From assembly GCA_020635955.1 (NCBI GenBank), contig JACJYW010000008.1:186001-250000 (forward strand): DNA of 64,000 bases. The letters are read 5' to 3'. This document shows positions 25,049 through 34,606 of the stretch, one piece after another. This DNA comes from Crocinitomicaceae bacterium (GTDB lineage Bacteria; Bacteroidota; Bacteroidia; Flavobacteriales_D; Crocinitomicaceae). The first letter of the stretch is position 1, and every line of letters begins with the position of its first letter. Both the position numbers and the translations under genes were made by a program. The notes beneath the pieces were generated by a model that had not been told where the DNA came from, ran no database searches, and worked only from the letters and a program-made list of their open reading frames with translations.

Positions 25049-26038
25049 TTACGCCACAATTTCTTTCTGAACTAAATACTGCGCAATTTGAACAGCATTT
25101 GTTGCTGCTCCTTTACGTAAATTGTCGGCCACGATCCAAAGGTTTAAAGAATTAGGTTGACTTTCGTCTCTTCTTATTCTCCCAACAAATACATCATTTT
25201 TACCTTTTGCGTAAAGAGGCATTGGATAGGTGTTAGTGTCAGGATTATCCTGCAATACAACACCAGGAGTTTCATGTAGGATCTTACGTACCTCAGAAAG
25301 ATCAAAATCCTTTTCAAATTCTATATTAACCGCCTCTGAATGTCCTCCTGAAACAGGAACCCTTACCGCAGTAGCCGTAACATTAATTGAAGGATCAAGG
25401 ATCTTCTTGGTTTCATTTGTTAGTTTCATCTCCTCTTTGGTGTAGCCATTGTCCTGGAATACATCACAATGAGGCAAACAATTCTCATTTATTGGATAAG
25501 GGTAAGCCATTTCACCTTTGCGATCATTCTTTTCATTTTCCAATTGCTTGATCGCTTTGATTCCGGTTCCAGATATCGATTGATAAGTTGAAACCACCAC
25601 CCTTTTAATGTTATATTTTTTGTGTAATGGTGCCAAAACCAAAACCATTTGAATTGTTGAACAGTTAGGATTAGCAATAATTCTATCCGTAGGCTCCAAC
25701 AAATGTGCATTTATTTCAGGTACGATCAATTTGTGATCCGGAGACATTCTCCATGCTGAAGAATTATCTATCACTGTTGTTCCAACAGCAGCAAATTTTG
25801 GCGCCCACTCCAAAGAAGTTGAACCTCCGGCACTGAATATGGCTATGTCTGGCTTGGCAGCAACGGCATCTTCCATCCCAATGATCGAATAGCTTTTACC
25901 CATATAACTCAAGGATTTTCCTACAGAATTTTCTGAAGCAACCAGTAACAATTCATCAATTGGAAATTGTAATTCATTCAGTACATTTAAGATCTCACCA
26001 CCTACCAATCCCGTGGCGCCAACAACAGCTAGTTTCAT
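25049..26038 (-). CDS. asd: Aspartate-semialdehyde dehydrogenase
   Basis: NADPH-dependent reduction of aspartyl phosphate to the semialdehyde, the branch point to lysine/diaminopimelate, threonine and methionine. At 329 residues it is full length. The Rossmann motif GATGLVGGEIL is at 8-18, the catalytic Cys126 is in NPNCSTIQ, and RVPVSGGHSEAVN carries the catalytic histidine. It stands alone between two convergent/divergent neighbours and is not linked to other aspartate-family genes here. Confidence 0.97.
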   Translation of the reverse strand: MKLAVVGATGLVGGEILNVLNELQFPIDELLLVASENSVGKSLSYMGKSYSIIGMEDAVAAKPDIAIFSAGGSTSLEWAPKFAAVGTTVIDNSSAWRMSPDHKLIVPEINAHLLEPTDRIIANPNCSTIQMVLVLAPLHKKYNIKRVVVSTYQSISGTGIKAIKQLENEKNDRKGEMAYPYPINENCLPHCDVFQDNGYTKEEMKLTNETKKILDPSINVTATAVRVPVSGGHSEAVNIEFEKDFDLSEVRKILHETPGVVLQDNPDTNTYPMPLYAKGKNDVFVGRIRRDESQPNSLNLWIVADNLRKGAATNAVQIAQYLVQKEIVA

Positions 26039-26100
26039 TAATTATTCATTTAATAACATTAGGCTTATGAAAGCCGAGACCAAAAGTACTATATTTACTA

Positions 26101-28674
26101 ATGTTCAAATTTGAAGGATTGAGAAATTATTTAACACTTCTATTAATTGTAGTTAATTGTCAGGTATTCGGTCAATTCTCTGATGATTTCAATGATGGAG
26201 ATTTCTCGGCTAATCCAATATGGACTGGGCAAACTGCTAATTTCATTGTTAATACATCTAATGAATTACAATTAAATGCCCCGGCTGTAGCAGACACATC
26301 TTATCTTTCTATATCTACTTCCAACATCAATAATACAAGCTGGGATTTTTATGTCCGTATGGAATTTAATCCTTCTTCGACAAGTTATACCAGAATTTAC
26401 CTTGTTTCAGACAATTCCAATCTAAAAGGAACCTTGAATGGCTACTTCGTAATGGCTGGTGATACCCCTGATGAAATAAGTTTATATAGACAGGATGGTA
26501 TTGCTACTACGAAAATTATAGATGGTGTTGATGGATCGCTCAATGCATCAATTGCAGCCGCTAGAATTCGAGTGACTAGAGATGGTGCTGGAAACTGGGA
26601 ATTATTAAGAGATACACTTGGTGGATATAATTTCATTTCAGAAGGAACTGTTTTGGATGCAACATATACAACAAATGCGAACTTTGGAGTGTTTTGTAAA
26701 TACACGTCCTCAAGATCAACCAAATTCTTCTTTGATAATATGGGTGATCCATATATTGATACCATCATCCCAACGCTTGACACTGTTATCTACATTTCAC
26801 CAACTCAGATTGACGTGGTTTTTTCAGAAGTGATGGACCAAACAACAGCTGAAACCACATCCAACTATTCAGTAGATAATGGAATTGGATCACCTTCTAC
26901 GGCAATTTTGGACGGAGCAGACCAAAAAATTGTTCATTTGACGTTTGCAAGTTCATTCGTTAGCGGCACCATTTATTTACTGACAGCAAATAATGTTGAA
27001 GATGTGGCTGGGAATCCAATTTCTTCGCCATCCACTTTTAACTTTTCATATATCGTCTACGACACGCCTTCCCCGCAAGATGTTATTATCACTGAATTCA
27101 TGGCTGATCCTTCGCCTCAGGTTGGTATTCCTGAAGTCGAATTCGTTGAACTATATAACAGATCTTCTAAAACATTCAATTTAGCTGGTTGGAAATTGTG
27201 GGATGCATCAAGCTCAGGAACTTTTAGTACATATACATTGGGGCCAGGAGAATATGTTCTGGTTACAGGAAATGGAAACTCAGGTCAGTATTTTGTTTCG
27301 AATAGTACCGAGATTTCCCTACCTTCTTTAAATAATGACGCAGATGCCATTGTGATAAAGGATGATTTAGGTAACGTATTGGACTCTATCTATTTTACAA
27401 CGGCCTGGTATCATGATAATACCAAAACGGATGGAGGATGGTCTATAGAGCGCAAACATTTGAACTCGCCATGTAGCGATATAAATAATTGGGCGGCTTC
27501 AGTTGATGTGTACGGTGGAACCCCGTCTTATCAGAATTCTATTTGGACTGATCAGGATGATATAACTCCTCCTTATATTTTAAGTCTTGTAGTAAATAGC
27601 TCAAATAATCTGGTATTGATGTTCAATGAAACTATGGATACTACTGTTTCTGCTAACCTAACCATAGATCCGTCTATCTCAAGTCTTAGCTGGAATTATG
27701 TTGACGCAATGCAATTAAATATTGATGCAAATACATTACAGGTCAATCAACTTTATGATTTGACCATTACCGGAGTTAAAGATTGTTGGGGTAATGATAT
27801 TGGCACTGTTACAATTCAATTGGGTTTACCTGATTCAATTGAAGCAGAAGATCTGATCCTGAATGAAATTATGTTTGATCCATTGACCGGCGGTTCAGAT
27901 TATGTAGAACTTTATAATAATTCAGATAAGATCCTAGACTTACAGGAAGTGTTTTTGGCCAATTGGGATGATACCATTGCTAACTATAAATCCATATCCA
28001 ATGTTCAACGACTAATATTTCCGAAAGAATATGTGCTGATCGCAGAAGACACAAATGCTGTAATAGGTGATTTCTCTATTTATGGAGTCGGTACATTTAT
28101 TGAAGCTGACATGCCAACCTATCCGAATGATTCGGGCACTGTCTATTTGCTCTCAAAAGATTCGTTGATCATAGATTACTTTCGTTATGATGAAGATTAT
28201 CATTTCGAGTTATTATCAAGTACTGATGGTAAGTCGTTGGAAAGAATAACTTTTGGCGGAGGTATGAATAATGCTGATAACTGGCATACTGCGGCTGAAT
28301 ACGTTGAATGGGGAACGCCGGGCTACGAAAATTCTCAGTTATTTGTACCTAATCCAAACGGTGAAGTAACAATTGATCCAAAGATCTTCTCTCCTGACAA
28401 TGACGGTTATCAGGATGTAGTAACGATAAACCTTAATCTGCAATCAACTGATAATGTAGTGGATATTGAGATATTTGACAATCGTGGAAGGTTGATCCGC
28501 TTATTAAAAGACAACTTTTTTGTTGGAAATGAAGCGTTGATCAACTGGGACGGTATAAATGATGATGGGGAAAAGGCGGCAATTGGTTCCTATATTATAT
28601 TGGTTTCAGTCACAGATGTCGGAGGTAATCAAACACAATATAAATTAGTGGTTGCATTAGCCGGTAATTTTTAA
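26101..28674 (+). CDS. Exported lamin-tail domain protein with FlgD-like C-terminus
   Basis: An 857-residue exported protein (signal through VVNCQVFGQ). Order: a laminin-G-like N-terminal domain (about 20-215), an SbsA-type Ig-like domain (VVFSEVMDQ...GTIYLLTANNVEDVAG), a lamin-tail domain (IITEFMADPSP...VEFVELYNRS), a second Ig-like domain (LMFNETMDTT), a second lamin-tail domain (LILNEIMFDPLTGGSDYVEL), and a C-terminal FlgD/CHU_C-like domain (FSPDNDGYQDVVTINL, WDGINDDGEKAAIGSY). Such proteins are typical type IX cargo on the cell surface. The ligand is unknown. An imperfect TATATTTA box ends 4 bases before the ATG. Confidence 0.85.
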   Translation: MFKFEGLRNYLTLLLIVVNCQVFGQFSDDFNDGDFSANPIWTGQTANFIVNTSNELQLNAPAVADTSYLSISTSNINNTSWDFYVRMEFNPSSTSYTRIYLVSDNSNLKGTLNGYFVMAGDTPDEISLYRQDGIATTKIIDGVDGSLNASIAAARIRVTRDGAGNWELLRDTLGGYNFISEGTVLDATYTTNANFGVFCKYTSSRSTKFFFDNMGDPYIDTIIPTLDTVIYISPTQIDVVFSEVMDQTTAETTSNYSVDNGIGSPSTAILDGADQKIVHLTFASSFVSGTIYLLTANNVEDVAGNPISSPSTFNFSYIVYDTPSPQDVIITEFMADPSPQVGIPEVEFVELYNRSSKTFNLAGWKLWDASSSGTFSTYTLGPGEYVLVTGNGNSGQYFVSNSTEISLPSLNNDADAIVIKDDLGNVLDSIYFTTAWYHDNTKTDGGWSIERKHLNSPCSDINNWAASVDVYGGTPSYQNSIWTDQDDITPPYILSLVVNSSNNLVLMFNETMDTTVSANLTIDPSISSLSWNYVDAMQLNIDANTLQVNQLYDLTITGVKDCWGNDIGTVTIQLGLPDSIEAEDLILNEIMFDPLTGGSDYVELYNNSDKILDLQEVFLANWDDTIANYKSISNVQRLIFPKEYVLIAEDTNAVIGDFSIYGVGTFIEADMPTYPNDSGTVYLLSKDSLIIDYFRYDEDYHFELLSSTDGKSLERITFGGGMNNADNWHTAAEYVEWGTPGYENSQLFVPNPNGEVTIDPKIFSPDNDGYQDVVTINLNLQSTDNVVDIEIFDNRGRLIRLLKDNFFVGNEALINWDGINDDGEKAAIGSYIILVSVTDVGGNQTQYKLVVALAGNF

Positions 28675-28703
28675 ATAGATGTAAATCAAGACGTGAAATG
28701 ACT

Positions 28704-28735
28704 TTTGTCTTATTGATATGATATTCATATCTTTA
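28704..28735 (+). promoter_or_regulatory. Promoter of terB-like gene
   Basis: TTTG (28704-28707), 20 bases, TATCTTTA (28728-28735), one mismatch from the -7 consensus and 23 bases before the ATG. Confidence 0.5.
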
Positions 28736-28758
28736 AATTCGTCCTAATAATTAGACTT

Positions 28759-29148
28759 ATGGATAGCAAACAAAACTTATACTACGCATTAGGAATTTTC
28801 AGTTATGCTGTAGCGAAAGCAGATGGTACAGTTCAACTTGAAGAGAAAGAAGAATTACAAAAGATCGTAGCTGAAGAAATAGACCATGACATTGATTTCC
28901 AATATGTAGATATCATTTTCCAGATTCTCCAAAAGGATAAACCTGGTTTCAAGGATGTTCATCAATGGGCACTGGATGCCTTAGAAAGAGGAAAATATCA
29001 TCTAACTGAAGACATCAAAAATCAATTCATTAATGTGCTTAAGCGAGTAGCAGCAGCGTTCCCTCCAAAATCAGATGAAGAGCATGAATTGATCAATATA
29101 TTTATTCAGGAAATTAGAGATTTCAGAGTAAATATGACGATTGATTAA
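28759..29148 (+). CDS. TerB-like (tellurite resistance family) protein
   Basis: A 129-residue all-helical cytosolic protein of the TerB-like superfamily: ALGIFSYAVAKADGTVQLEE is the typical first repeat, in which DG-containing loops sit between helices, and the acidic pattern continues in FPPKSDEEHELINIF. Despite the name, most stand-alone members have no shown link to tellurite and are thought to bind metal or act in envelope stress. The stop codon shares TTAA with the stop of the convergent membrane-protein gene. Confidence 0.8.
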   Translation: MDSKQNLYYALGIFSYAVAKADGTVQLEEKEELQKIVAEEIDHDIDFQYVDIIFQILQKDKPGFKDVHQWALDALERGKYHLTEDIKNQFINVLKRVAAAFPPKSDEEHELINIFIQEIRDFRVNMTID

Positions 29149-30038
29149 ATATCAAGAATTTCGTCATCATCTTTTGGTTCCGTATTAATTATTTCGGGAG
29201 TATCCTTTTTACCAAATGCGGCAGCCTTTGCTGGCAAGCAAACAATAGTTACAAACACGAAAATAATAAGGTATAAAGCCATTGAAACAAATGGGTTTTG
29301 TACGTAGGTAGTGATTGGCTGAATAATGAATGTTTTGAAATCATTGTAAATCGTTAATAACAAAATCTGAATCACAAGAAATAATAAAAGGGTAGATACC
29401 ACTTTAGCCCAGTTGATATCCTTGAAGATTTTTGGATTTTGAACAGTGTAATTGGAATGATAAACAATTGCCGCAAAAAAGATTGGAAGAAGATCCGCTA
29501 ACAGAAACAGCAGTTTATCAGTAAAAACCCCGTATCTAATGGGCTCACCATAGAATGGATAAAACCAGGTATAGTCTATAGTTTCTATGTCCATATATTC
29601 ATAATCTTTGAGAAATAGCAATGAATAAAGGAACAGCAAGGAGATAGCATAAAAGTATTTATTCAGGTTCTGCTTTGGTAAACTTTTAATGATGTCAGAA
29701 TAGGTAATCTTTTGTGTCATATCAGTAACTACTAAGAACCTTGCTAAGAATACAATAGCGAATAGCTCAACAGTAAATGCGGTGACATTCAATTGATCCA
29801 GTATCAAATAGTCCTGGCCAAATAGAGAGAACAAGAAACTTTCGCCGGGATGCAGTATGGTATATATTATTCCGGTCCAAAGAATAACAATAGAACCTCC
29901 TATTAAACTAATCAGGAGAAAAAATAAACTGATAGCCGTATAATTGGATCTCGGAATTTTCTGATACACATCAAAGATAGAATTGATCTTGTCCTGAAGG
30001 TCAGAAACTAATGATTTACCAAATGGATTTGAAGACAT
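29145..30038 (-). CDS. Six-helix integral membrane protein of unknown function
   Basis: A 297-residue protein with about six predicted membrane helices (for example ISLFFLLISLIGGSIVIL, LLFLLADLLPIFFAAIVY, LLLFLVIQILLLTIY and MALYLIIFVFVTIVCL) and a charged C-terminal tail (GKKDTPEIINTEPKDDDEIL). No family is recognised with certainty. Its ATG overlaps the pyk stop by one base (TAATG), so it is the third gene of the IPExxxVDY-pyk transcript and probably translationally coupled to pyruvate kinase. Confidence 0.8.
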   Translation of the reverse strand: MSSNPFGKSLVSDLQDKINSIFDVYQKIPRSNYTAISLFFLLISLIGGSIVILWTGIIYTILHPGESFLFSLFGQDYLILDQLNVTAFTVELFAIVFLARFLVVTDMTQKITYSDIIKSLPKQNLNKYFYAISLLFLYSLLFLKDYEYMDIETIDYTWFYPFYGEPIRYGVFTDKLLFLLADLLPIFFAAIVYHSNYTVQNPKIFKDINWAKVVSTLLLFLVIQILLLTIYNDFKTFIIQPITTYVQNPFVSMALYLIIFVFVTIVCLPAKAAAFGKKDTPEIINTEPKDDDEILDI

Positions 30039-31453
30039 TAAACGTAACTCAATTTCAACATATTTGATTGTCCCTTTTCTTCCATTGGGATTGACGCTAC
30101 ATTCACTACCAAATCACCTTCTTTGATCAGACCTTTCTCTTTCAGAATGTTCTTACAGTCAGTTATGGTATGATCCGTACTGACCATTTCATCATAATAA
30201 AAGCCATTCACCCCCCAAACTAAATTCAACTGAGTTAATATCTGTCTGTTTTCAGTAAAAACATAGGTATTTGCCCTTGGCCTTTGTGATGAGATCTTAT
30301 AAGCTGTATAACCAGAAAATGTCATAGTAATGATTCCAGTGGCATCCACCCGTTGTGCTAATCGTGCTGCATTGAAACAAATAGAATCGGTTATGAACCT
30401 GTCTTGATTTTTTTCAGGCAACTCTTCCTTATGATAGATATCTCCTGAAGATTCAACTTCCATTACAATTTTAGACATGGCCTTAATAACTTCAATCGGA
30501 TGATCCCCAATCGAAGTTTCTCCAGATAACATCACTGCATCAGCACCATCCATTACAGCATTGGCAACATCATTCACTTCAGCTCTAGTCGGTCTGAAAT
30601 TAGTGATCATGCTTTCCATCATCTGCGTAGCCACAATTGTTGGTTTTGCATGCAATCGACATTGTTTAATGATCATTTTTTGAAGGCTGGGAACTTTCTC
30701 CATTGGCACTTCTACTCCAAGGTCTCCACGAGCGATCATTACCCCATCCGTTTCAGTGACAATTTCTTCTATATCCCAAATGGCTTCCGGTTTTTCGATT
30801 TTGGCAATGACTTTAGCATGTTTTCCTCTTGCCGCAATCCTTTTCTTTAAACTAATAATATCACCTGCATTTCGTACAAAAGAGAGTCCAATCCAATCTA
30901 CGTCCTGATCTAATGCAAATTCCAGATCTAAAAGATCTTTTTCAGTCAATGAAGGCAATGATATTTGTGTATTTGGCAGGTTCACTCCCTTTTTAGAGCT
31001 TAATATTCCTCCATGAATTACTTTGGTTTTTACTTCGTCTATACCATTGGTAGAAACAACCTCCAATTGCAGTTTACCATCATCTACCAACAAAAAGTCA
31101 CCCATCTTCACGTCCTTCGCAAAACTCTTGTAGCTCAAATATACTTTATGCTCATCTCCGACACATTTTTCATTGGTAATGATCAATTCTGATCCATCTT
31201 CTAATAAAACGCCATTATTCTTAACCTCTCCAATTCTAATTTTAGGACCTTGAAGGTCGGCCAGCAACGCAACGTTTGAACCAAGTTCATCATTGATCTC
31301 TCTAATCGTATTGATTACTTCCAGTTGAGCAGAATGATCTCCGTGTGAAAAATTTATACGCGCCACGTTCATTCCTGCACGAATCATTTTCGTAAGCACT
31401 TCTTTAGAAGATGAGGCCGGCCCAATGGTCGCTACAATTTTTGTTTTCTTCAT
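30038..31453 (-). CDS. pyk: Pyruvate kinase
   Basis: Transfers phosphate from phosphoenolpyruvate to ADP in the last step of glycolysis. The 471-residue length fits bacterial enzymes. Motifs: KIVATIGPASSSKEVLTKMI, AGMNVARINFSHGDH, LADLQGPKIRIGE, IAKIEKPEAIWDIEEIV with the catalytic Lys/Glu, MIARGDLGVEVP and ATQMMESMITNFRPTRAEVN. It lies 9 bases after the IPExxxVDY gene and overlaps a membrane protein gene downstream. Confidence 0.98.
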   Translation of the reverse strand: MKKTKIVATIGPASSSKEVLTKMIRAGMNVARINFSHGDHSAQLEVINTIREINDELGSNVALLADLQGPKIRIGEVKNNGVLLEDGSELIITNEKCVGDEHKVYLSYKSFAKDVKMGDFLLVDDGKLQLEVVSTNGIDEVKTKVIHGGILSSKKGVNLPNTQISLPSLTEKDLLDLEFALDQDVDWIGLSFVRNAGDIISLKKRIAARGKHAKVIAKIEKPEAIWDIEEIVTETDGVMIARGDLGVEVPMEKVPSLQKMIIKQCRLHAKPTIVATQMMESMITNFRPTRAEVNDVANAVMDGADAVMLSGETSIGDHPIEVIKAMSKIVMEVESSGDIYHKEELPEKNQDRFITDSICFNAARLAQRVDATGIITMTFSGYTAYKISSQRPRANTYVFTENRQILTQLNLVWGVNGFYYDEMVSTDHTITDCKNILKEKGLIKEGDLVVNVASIPMEEKGQSNMLKLSYV

Positions 31454-31462
31454 GTGTTTGAT

Positions 31463-31882
31463 TTAGAATACTAGATTCCCTTTTGACTTAAGTTCGTTTG
31501 GATCAAAAATAAACGCCGTTAAAATACTGTCTATTTGCTTAAGTCGAATTAAGATATCGTTAATTTCAATTACAAAGTTATTCTTGATGACTAGAAAATA
31601 ATCTACCTGATCTTTCTCTGGTATCAAGGTTTGATAACTATTGGATGAAACATTTTTTATTAAATAATATTCAATGTGGTTGTCTTCGTCAAAATATTCA
31701 TAAAAAGAATGCAGATGTTCGCCACTTTTCTTTTCCAGAACAGAAAAATCCTCCCCTTTGTTCAATTCAATTCTTAGCGCACTGTTAATTCCCCAGCAAA
31801 GTCTATAATCTGAATGACTTGAACAAATCCCGATCAATTCGAAATCATATTCTTCCTCAAACAATAATTTTCTTTTTGCCAT
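31463..31882 (-). CDS. IPExxxVDY family protein
   Basis: A 139-residue protein carrying the motif that names this Bacteroidota family, IPEKDQVDY (87-95), followed by FLVIK. The role is unknown. The gene is commonly placed directly before pyk in the phylum, as here (9-base gap), which suggests a link to glycolytic flux or simply conserved operon structure. It is the first gene of its transcript, divergent from the cyclase-family gene with a 46-base gap. Confidence 0.88.
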   Translation of the reverse strand: MAKRKLLFEEEYDFELIGICSSHSDYRLCWGINSALRIELNKGEDFSVLEKKSGEHLHSFYEYFDEDNHIEYYLIKNVSSNSYQTLIPEKDQVDYFLVIKNNFVIEINDILIRLKQIDSILTAFIFDPNELKSKGNLVF

Positions 31883-31928
31883 TCGTCAGTGAACTATAGT
31901 CTAAAGGTATTTAATTTATCTTTAGGGT

Positions 31929-32702
31929 ATGATTATAAAGTTGAATGATAAGGAATACGTTCGAACAGAAGAACCAATTGATCTTTCTATCTCTATTCAT
32001 ACGGGTGATAATGCCGTATTAGCCTGGTATTGTGATCCCATTCGTTTAGAACCAGTGATTACCGATCGCTTCATAGGTGAGGTAAAACAGGGGGGCTCAG
32101 TGAATTTTAGAAATCTGTTCATGAATCCTCATGGAAATGGAACCCATACTGAATGTGTCGGTCACATTTCATTTGAAGATTATTCAATAAATCAATGCCT
32201 GAAAGAATTTCATTTCATGGCAATTCTTGTTACTGTTGATCCTGAGGAATATTTTAATCCAACAGATAATAAAAAGGACCGTATTGTTACTTGTGACAGG
32301 TTAAAGAAAGCAATAGATGAATTGGGCGATTTTGGAACTGACGTCAAAGCTATCGTGGTACGTACCTTACCTAATTCGGATAAGAAACTTTCTTTTAATT
32401 ATTCCAACACCAACCCAACTTACTTTGCAAAAGAGGCTATAGAAATGATCAATGAAATGGGGTTCGAACATTTAATTGTAGACCAACCTTCAATAGATAG
32501 AGAAGAGGATGCTGGGGTGTTAATAGGTCATCACACTTTTTGGAATTACCCTGATGATCCTCAATTTCACAAAACCATTACTGAATTAGTGTATATTCCT
32601 GAAAATATTCATGATGGCAGATACTTTCTGAACATGCAAATTACCAGCCTTGAAAATGATGCATCTCCATCAAAAATTACAATGTATAAGATCCATCATT
32701 AA
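31929..32702 (+). CDS. Cyclase family protein (kynurenine formamidase-like fold)
   Basis: A 257-residue metal-dependent hydrolase of the cyclase family (PF04199 type). The motif HGNGTHTECVGH (residues near 75) corresponds to the family's HxGTHxDxPxH metal-binding segment with Glu and Gly replacing some positions, and FEHLIVDQPSIDREEDAG corresponds to the later acidic motif. Family members include formamidases, but the substrate cannot be inferred here. An imperfect -7 box (TATCTTTA) ends 5 bases before the ATG, suggesting an almost leaderless transcript. Confidence 0.85.
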   Translation: MIIKLNDKEYVRTEEPIDLSISIHTGDNAVLAWYCDPIRLEPVITDRFIGEVKQGGSVNFRNLFMNPHGNGTHTECVGHISFEDYSINQCLKEFHFMAILVTVDPEEYFNPTDNKKDRIVTCDRLKKAIDELGDFGTDVKAIVVRTLPNSDKKLSFNYSNTNPTYFAKEAIEMINEMGFEHLIVDQPSIDREEDAGVLIGHHTFWNYPDDPQFHKTITELVYIPENIHDGRYFLNMQITSLENDASPSKITMYKIHH

Positions 32703-32733
32703 TGAAAATATAAAGCATTCTTAACGCACAAAC

Positions 32734-32763
32734 TTGCAGAACAAAGAAAAATAGCTATATTTG
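32734..32763 (+). promoter_or_regulatory. Promoter of rimP-nusA-infB
   Basis: TTG (32734-32736), 19 bases, TATATTTG (32756-32763). Predicted transcription begins near 32770, so the hairpin at 32793-32814 lies in the leader rather than after the preceding gene. Confidence 0.7.
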
Positions 32764-32792
32764 TGTCGTTAAAATAAAGCAAATTACTATCG

Positions 32793-32818
32793 AGAGGGGA
32801 CGAAAGTCCCCTCTTTTT
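32793..32818 (+). promoter_or_regulatory. Terminator-like leader hairpin (putative attenuator) before rimP
   Basis: A perfect 9-bp stem, AGAGGGGAC (32793-32801) and GTCCCCTCT (32806-32814), with a GAAA tetraloop, followed by a T run to 32818. It has all parts of an intrinsic terminator, yet lies between the promoter and the first gene of the rimP-nusA-infB operon. Attenuation of an operon encoding a termination/antitermination factor is the simplest reading, inferred by analogy with the NusA-controlled enterobacterial operon. Confidence 0.75.
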
Positions 32819-32836
32819 ATGGTCTACGTTTTAGAG

Positions 32837-33313
32837 ATGATTGATAAAAACAAGGTAAGAGAACTGGCTGAAGAGAGGATTGCTGAGAGAGATAATTTGC
32901 TTTATATAGTTGATATTACGATCAATGGAGGAAACCAGATCCTGGTTGAATTGGATCGAGAAGAAGGAGCAGTTAGCATTGAAGATTGCATTTCGGTGAG
33001 CCGTAATATTGAACACAACCTTGATCGTGAAGTGGAGGATTTTTCTTTGGAAGTATCTTCTGCGGGGATCACTAAACCTTTCCGAGCGATACAACAGTAT
33101 CGAAAAAATATTGGAAAAGATGTGAAAGTGATCACCATTGAGCATGGTAAATCAGTGGAAGGGAAATTAGTGAAAGTGGATGATGATGGCTTTACGATCG
33201 AAAAAAGTGAGAAGAAAAGAGTAGAAGGAAAAAAGAAGAAAGAATTGGTGGTTGAAGAACTGCCTTTTAAATATGATGAAATAAAAGAAACAAAACTTAT
33301 TATATCTTTTTAA
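32837..33313 (+). CDS. rimP: Ribosome maturation factor RimP
   Basis: A 158-residue 30S assembly factor. Motifs LVELDREEGAVSIEDCISVS and VEDFSLEVSSAGITKPF are family signatures, followed by the C-terminal SH3-like barrel (VEGKLVKVDDDGFTIE). An ATG at 32819 is also in frame, but it abuts the T run of the leader hairpin. The ATG at 32837 gives the family's usual N-terminus (IDKNKVRELAEERI). It is first in the operon with nusA (9-base gap) and infB. Confidence 0.94.
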   Translation: MIDKNKVRELAEERIAERDNLLYIVDITINGGNQILVELDREEGAVSIEDCISVSRNIEHNLDREVEDFSLEVSSAGITKPFRAIQQYRKNIGKDVKVITIEHGKSVEGKLVKVDDDGFTIEKSEKKRVEGKKKKELVVEELPFKYDEIKETKLIISF

Positions 33314-33322
33314 TAATACGGT

Positions 33323-34567
33323 ATGAATGCGTTGGAATTAATTGAGTCGTTTTCGGAATTTAAAGAATTCAAAAACATTGATAGAGAAACAATGATGAAC
33401 ATCTTACAAGATGTATTCCGTTCTATGCTTAAGAAAAAGTATGGTTCAGATGATCATATTGATGTTATCATTAACCCTGATAAAGGAGATGTTGAGATCT
33501 GGATCAACCGTGAGATCGTTCCGGATGGTGAGGTAGAAGATGAAAATCTAGAAATTTCTCTTTCAGAAGCAGTGAAGATCGAGCCTGATTTTGAGGTTGG
33601 GGAAGAAGTAGCTGAAGAAATAAAGTTGAATGATTTTGGTAGAAGAAACGTATTGTCGCTAAGACAAAATCTGATTTCTAGAATTCTGGAGTTAGAAAAA
33701 GATCATATCTACAAGAAATATAAAGAGAGAATTGGTGATATCATTACTGGTGAGGTTTACCAGGTTTGGAAACGTGAGATCCTTATCCTGGATGATGAAG
33801 GAAATGAATTGATCCTTCCTAAATCAGAACAAATCCCTTCTGATTATTTCAAAAAAGGTGAGGCGATCAGAGCGGTCGTTGCACGTGTTGACTTGAGAAA
33901 TAACTCGCCTATTATTATATTGTCTAGAACTGCTCCTGAATTCCTGGAAAGATTGTTCGAATTGGAAGTTCCTGAAGTCTTTGACGGATTGATCACGATC
34001 AAAAAGATCGTACGTGAACCAGGTGAAAGAGCAAAAGTAGCGGTTGAGTCATATGATGATAGAATTGACCCGGTAGGAGCTTGTGTTGGTATGAAAGGGG
34101 CAAGAATTCATGGTATCGTTCGTGAGTTGAAAAACGAAAATATTGACGTGATCAACTATACAAACAATGATAAATTGTTTATTCAAAGAGCGCTTTCTCC
34201 AGCAAAGATCACTACGATTGAATTGGATGAGGCTGAGCACAGAGCAGATGTATTCCTTAAACCGGATCAGGTTTCTTTGGCAATCGGTAAAGGAGGACAC
34301 AATATTAAATTGGCTGGTAAACTAACTGGTTACGAAATTGATGTATATCGTGAAGGTGCAGAAGATATCGAAGATGTGGATCTTGACGAATTCACTGACG
34401 AGATCGAAGAGTGGATCATTGACGAATTGAAGTCAATTGGTCTTGACTCTGCAAAAGCGGTTATCGAATTAGATAAAGCAGAATTGTTGAAAAGAACTGA
34501 CCTTGAAGAAGAAACAATTGAAGATATACTTTCAATCTTAAGAGCGGAATTTGAAGCAGAAGACTAA
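33323..34567 (+). CDS. nusA: Transcription termination/antitermination protein NusA
   Basis: Binds RNA polymerase and nascent RNA to modulate pausing and termination. The 414 residues comprise the N-terminal polymerase-binding domain (1-130), an S1 domain (GDIITGEVYQVWKREILI), KH1 (DPVGACVGMKGARIHGIV) and KH2 (VSLAIGKGGHNIKLAGKLTG), then an acidic tail with one diverged helical repeat (LEEETIEDILSILRAEFE). This is shorter than the two-repeat enterobacterial protein, as usual in the phylum. It could bind the leader hairpin of its own operon, which is inference. Confidence 0.97.
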   Translation: MNALELIESFSEFKEFKNIDRETMMNILQDVFRSMLKKKYGSDDHIDVIINPDKGDVEIWINREIVPDGEVEDENLEISLSEAVKIEPDFEVGEEVAEEIKLNDFGRRNVLSLRQNLISRILELEKDHIYKKYKERIGDIITGEVYQVWKREILILDDEGNELILPKSEQIPSDYFKKGEAIRAVVARVDLRNNSPIIILSRTAPEFLERLFELEVPEVFDGLITIKKIVREPGERAKVAVESYDDRIDPVGACVGMKGARIHGIVRELKNENIDVINYTNNDKLFIQRALSPAKITTIELDEAEHRADVFLKPDQVSLAIGKGGHNIKLAGKLTGYEIDVYREGAEDIEDVDLDEFTDEIEEWIIDELKSIGLDSAKAVIELDKAELLKRTDLEEETIEDILSILRAEFEAED

Positions 34568-34606
34568 GCAAAAAACAATTCCACAGTAATTAATTAATAG
34601 TATTAA

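Noticed and set aside
28690..28707. GTGAAATGACTTTTG as a second copy of the 138-bp repeat end
   Set aside because: Only the AAATGAC heptamer matches, with no second arm or hairpin nearby, so it is chance.
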